Part shown: piece after piece, positions 32,631 to 32,639 of the stretch
How the letters are laid out: each line of letters starts with the position of its first letter
Numbering within the stretch: the first letter of the stretch is position 1
Source: an uncultured Granulosicoccaceae bacterium
Lineage (GTDB): Bacteria; Pseudomonadota; Gammaproteobacteria; Granulosicoccales; Granulosicoccaceae
Direction of reading: 5' to 3'
Assembly: GCA_938003855.1 (NCBI GenBank)
Contig: CALKXD010000277.1
Location: 1 to 32,639, forward strand
DNA length: 32,639 nucleotides
Notes under the pieces: generated by a model
What the model saw: only the letters and a program-made list of their open reading frames with translations
What the model was told of the DNA's origin: nothing
Databases searched by the model: none
Program-made: the position numbers and the translations under genes

Positions 32631-32639
32631 TAAGTGGTG

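Overview
The window is a stretch of chromosome from a free-living Gammaproteobacterium outside the Enterobacterales. Three things point there: the envelope-biogenesis order rpsB-tsf-pyrH-frr-uppS-cdsA-dxr-rseP-bamA-skp-lpxD-fabZ-lpxA, the map-glnD-dapE run, and a hupB-tRNA-ppiD-fabI-ABC transporter neighbourhood that, from memory, resembles the one in pseudomonads. A GlyGly-CTERM sorting tail on a secreted protease suggests a marine or aquatic lineage with a rhombosortase, but the species cannot be named from the sequence. No phage, insertion sequence, CRISPR array or foreign-looking island is visible. Nearly everything is core housekeeping, and I did not find a convincing undescribed system; the oddities lie in gene details and arrangement.

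Region 1 (1-4110, + strand): a secreted M23 endopeptidase, a secreted astacin-type metalloprotease with a DUF11-like domain and a GlyGly-CTERM tail, then lpxB. lpxB points towards lpxA rather than lying behind it, so the usual lpxA-lpxB operon is broken.

Region 2 (4132-17196, - strand): the large translation and envelope cluster. Transcription starts at a well-formed rpsB promoter and passes a structured leader, rpsB (S2 with a 71-residue Ala/Pro/Glu tail), a hairpin-rich spacer and tsf, then meets a strong intrinsic terminator. pyrH, frr, uppS, cdsA, dxr, rseP, bamA, skp, lpxD, fabZ and lpxA follow in close order. They make nucleotides, recycle ribosomes, supply isoprenoid and phospholipid precursors, and build lipid A and outer-membrane proteins. 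Several of these genes use GTG or TTG starts.

Region 3 (17554-22314, + strand): map, glnD and dapE, divergent from rpsB. glnD and dapE are one base apart.

Region 4 (22333-28927, - strand): a Yej-type oligopeptide ABC importer operon (membrane-anchored binding protein, two permeases with extra membrane segments, a double ATPase), with a CYTH phosphatase as its last gene.

Region 5 (29273-32639): fabI on the + strand converges on ppiD across a shared bidirectional terminator. Upstream of ppiD on the - strand are tRNA-Asp(GTC), tRNA-Val(TAC) and hupB.
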